A stretch of DNA of 7,642 bases, taken from contig CADBTE010000406.1 in the NCBI GenBank assembly GCA_902797455.1, positions 1 through 7,642 of the forward strand, read 5' to 3'. The position numbers were made by a program, and so were the translations under genes. Shown here piece by piece: positions 6,643 through 7,642 of the stretch; the stretch's first letter is position 1, and every line of letters begins with the position of its first letter. Origin of the DNA: an uncultured Planctomycetota bacterium. Its GTDB lineage: Bacteria > Planctomycetota > Planctomycetia > Pirellulales > Thermoguttaceae. The notes beneath the pieces are model-generated. The model was not told the origin of the DNA and searched no databases. It worked only from the letters and a program-made list of their open reading frames with translations.

Positions 6643-6647
6643 ATAAT
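6620..6647 (+). promoter_or_regulatory. Promoter candidate for pyrE
   Basis: A perfect TATAAT (6642-6647) lies 16 bases after TCCACA (6620-6625, 4 of 6 to the -35 consensus). Transcription would start near 6654, giving a leader of about 50 bases. The promoter is embedded in the Hsp70 terminator. Confidence 0.5.
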
Positions 6648-6704
6648 AGTCCGCAAAAACACAAGCTTCCTTAGCTGTACTTAGACGCGAAAGGCTGATA
6701 ACCG

Positions 6705-7286
6705 ATGCAAAATCAAGGTGTCCGTTACGACAAAGAGGCTCTCAAGGCGCTGATTCGCGAAAAATCGCTGAAGTTTGGCGACTTCATTCTTGCCTCGGGG
6801 AAAAAGGCGAAATACTATCTCGACGGCAAACAGGTCACTCTTTCGGCGGCCGGGGCGATGCTCATTGGTCAAGGAATCCTCGACCTGCTCCTTGGCGAGG
6901 AGCGCTTCCCCGACGCGGTCGGCGGCATGTCTGTCGGCGCAGATCCGATCACCGCGGCGGTCATCACGATGGCGGCAGTCGGCGGCCGTGGTAATCTGAA
7001 GGGATTCCTCGTCCGTAAACAGAGCAAGGGACACGGGACAGACCAGTACGTCGAGGGGCCGGTCCGGGCGGGCGACCATGTGGTTGTGGTCGAAGATGTT
7101 GTCACGACCGGCGGGTCTTCGCTTCAGGCGATTGAGCGGATCGAGGCGGCCGGTATGGTCGTTGACGGCGTGATCGCCATCATTGACCGAATGGAAGGGG
7201 GACGTCAGGCGTTTGAGCAGCGCGGCTATCGTTTCCGCTCGCTGCTGACGATCCAGGACTTTGGCATCACCCCTCCGGAAGCGTAA
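6705..7286 (+). CDS. pyrE: Orotate phosphoribosyltransferase
   Basis: This enzyme joins orotate to PRPP to give orotidine 5'-monophosphate, the fifth step of de novo pyrimidine synthesis, in the cytoplasm. The protein is full length at 193 residues. Seen: an N-terminal helix and SLKFGDFILASGKKAKYYLD (21-40) containing the family FtLaSGk.s.yyld pattern, GGMSVGADPITAAV (73-86), the flexible catalytic loop VRKQSKGHGTDQYVEG (103-118) with Lys105, Lys108 and His110, and the PRPP-binding motif VVVVEDVVTTGGS (126-138) with its paired acidic residues. The ATG at 6705 is preceded by GAAAGG (6689-6694), a weak ribosome site with 10-base spacing. No other pyrimidine genes are visible. The downstream MATE transporter gene begins 6 bases after the stop, so the two probably form an operon. 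UMP-dependent attenuation, common for pyrE, is not evident here. Confidence 0.96.
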   Translation: MQNQGVRYDKEALKALIREKSLKFGDFILASGKKAKYYLDGKQVTLSAAGAMLIGQGILDLLLGEERFPDAVGGMSVGADPITAAVITMAAVGGRGNLKGFLVRKQSKGHGTDQYVEGPVRAGDHVVVVEDVVTTGGSSLQAIERIEAAGMVVDGVIAIIDRMEGGRQAFEQRGYRFRSLLTIQDFGITPPEA

Positions 7287-7292
7287 TCGAAT

Positions 7293-7642
7293 ATGGCCGA
7301 CCGATCTGGCCCCGAGTATATGGGGGAAGCCCCTGTCGGGACGATTTTGCTCGAATTTTCGACCCCGACGATCATCGCGTCGGTGATCGCGGCGACGTAC
7401 AACTTCGTCGCGCGTATCTTCGTCGGCCAATCGATCGGATCGGTCGGTATCGCGGCACTCGGGATCGCGTTCCCGATTATGCTTATTCAACTGGCGTTCG
7501 CGATGATGGTCGGCACCGGGGCCTCGACGCTGATCGCCATCGAACTGGGGAAAAAGCGGTTCGACCAGGCCGAAAAAATACTCGGTCAGGCGATCTTTCT
7601 CTACGCTGTCTTTTCGGCGCTGTTCATTCTTTTGGGACTCCC
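7293..7642 (+). CDS. MATE-family efflux transporter, N-terminal part (cut by window edge)
   Basis: The frame opened by the ATG at 7293 runs to the window end without a stop, giving 116 residues of an inner-membrane multidrug/toxin extrusion (MATE) protein, closest in style to the MepA group. Seen: an amphipathic start MGEAPVGTILLEFSTP (10-25), a first membrane helix around TIIASVIAATYNFVARIFVG, then SIGSVGIAALGIAFPIMLI (second helix), FAMMVGTGASTLIAIELGK leading into a cytoplasmic KKRFDQAEKILGQA loop, and the start of a third helix at the edge. MepA-type proteins usually have Asp before RIF; here it is Ala (VARIFVG). MATE proteins export cationic compounds using a proton or sodium gradient; the substrate cannot be told. 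The full gene should be about 440-460 codons. ATG at 7320 is an alternative start. The 6-base gap after pyrE suggests co-transcription. Confidence 0.88.
   Translation, partial: MADRSGPEYMGEAPVGTILLEFSTPTIIASVIAATYNFVARIFVGQSIGSVGIAALGIAFPIMLIQLAFAMMVGTGASTLIAIELGKKRFDQAEKILGQAIFLYAVFSALFILLGL

Noticed and set aside
6551..6704. Possible replication origin because of the DnaA box
   Set aside because: There is a single box, no AT-rich unwinding region, and no dnaA, dnaN or similar gene next to it.
6681..7490. Open frame of 269 codons antisense to pyrE and the MATE gene
   Set aside because: It is a low-complexity Arg/Asp-rich shadow of two well-supported genes, with no family signature.

Overview
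The window is moderately GC-rich bacterial chromosome that most likely comes from a planctomycete. The main evidence is the long minus-strand gene whose C-terminal half resembles the TIGR03009 (plancto_dom_2) family, which I know only from planctomycetes. The short Hsp70 also ends in a way I associate with planctomycete Hsp70-family proteins. Shine-Dalgarno sequences are weak or absent before most starts. I cannot place it below phylum from sequence alone.

Layout. (1) 1-2305 is a surface-polysaccharide segment: a plus-strand polysaccharide pyruvyl transferase meets a minus-strand GT4-type glycosyltransferase tail to tail, and the two coding regions overlap by 16 bases. (2) 2324-4093 (minus) encodes an exported TIGR03009-like protein with a very long Pro/Ala/Gln/Ser-rich spacer. 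It lies 18 bases upstream of the glycosyltransferase on the same strand, so the two are probably one transcript. (3) 4094-4421 is a divergent control region. It has a promoter candidate on each strand, a C8 tract inside the spacer of the minus-strand promoter, and a foldable leader on the plus-strand side. (4) 4422-4790 (plus) encodes a small four-cysteine zinc-ribbon protein of unknown function, closed by its own terminator. (5) 4970-6550 (plus) encodes an Hsp70 with a complete ATPase domain and beta substrate domain but no helical lid, and with an altered interdomain linker. It has its own promoter candidate and a strong terminator. (6) 6705-7642 (plus) holds pyrE (orotate phosphoribosyltransferase), followed after 6 bases by a MATE-family transporter cut by the window edge.

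How they work together. The left part appears to belong to a larger exopolysaccharide or capsule locus beyond position 1. The zinc-ribbon and Hsp70 genes are neighbours on one strand but seem to be separate transcription units; no J-protein or GrpE gene is visible. pyrE and the transporter look like one operon. The most unusual spots are the lidless, linker-altered Hsp70 and the hsp70-pyrE junction. At that junction a terminator, a perfect DnaA-box 9-mer and a pyrE promoter candidate are packed into about 45 bases. No mobile elements, CRISPR arrays, tRNA or rRNA genes were seen.
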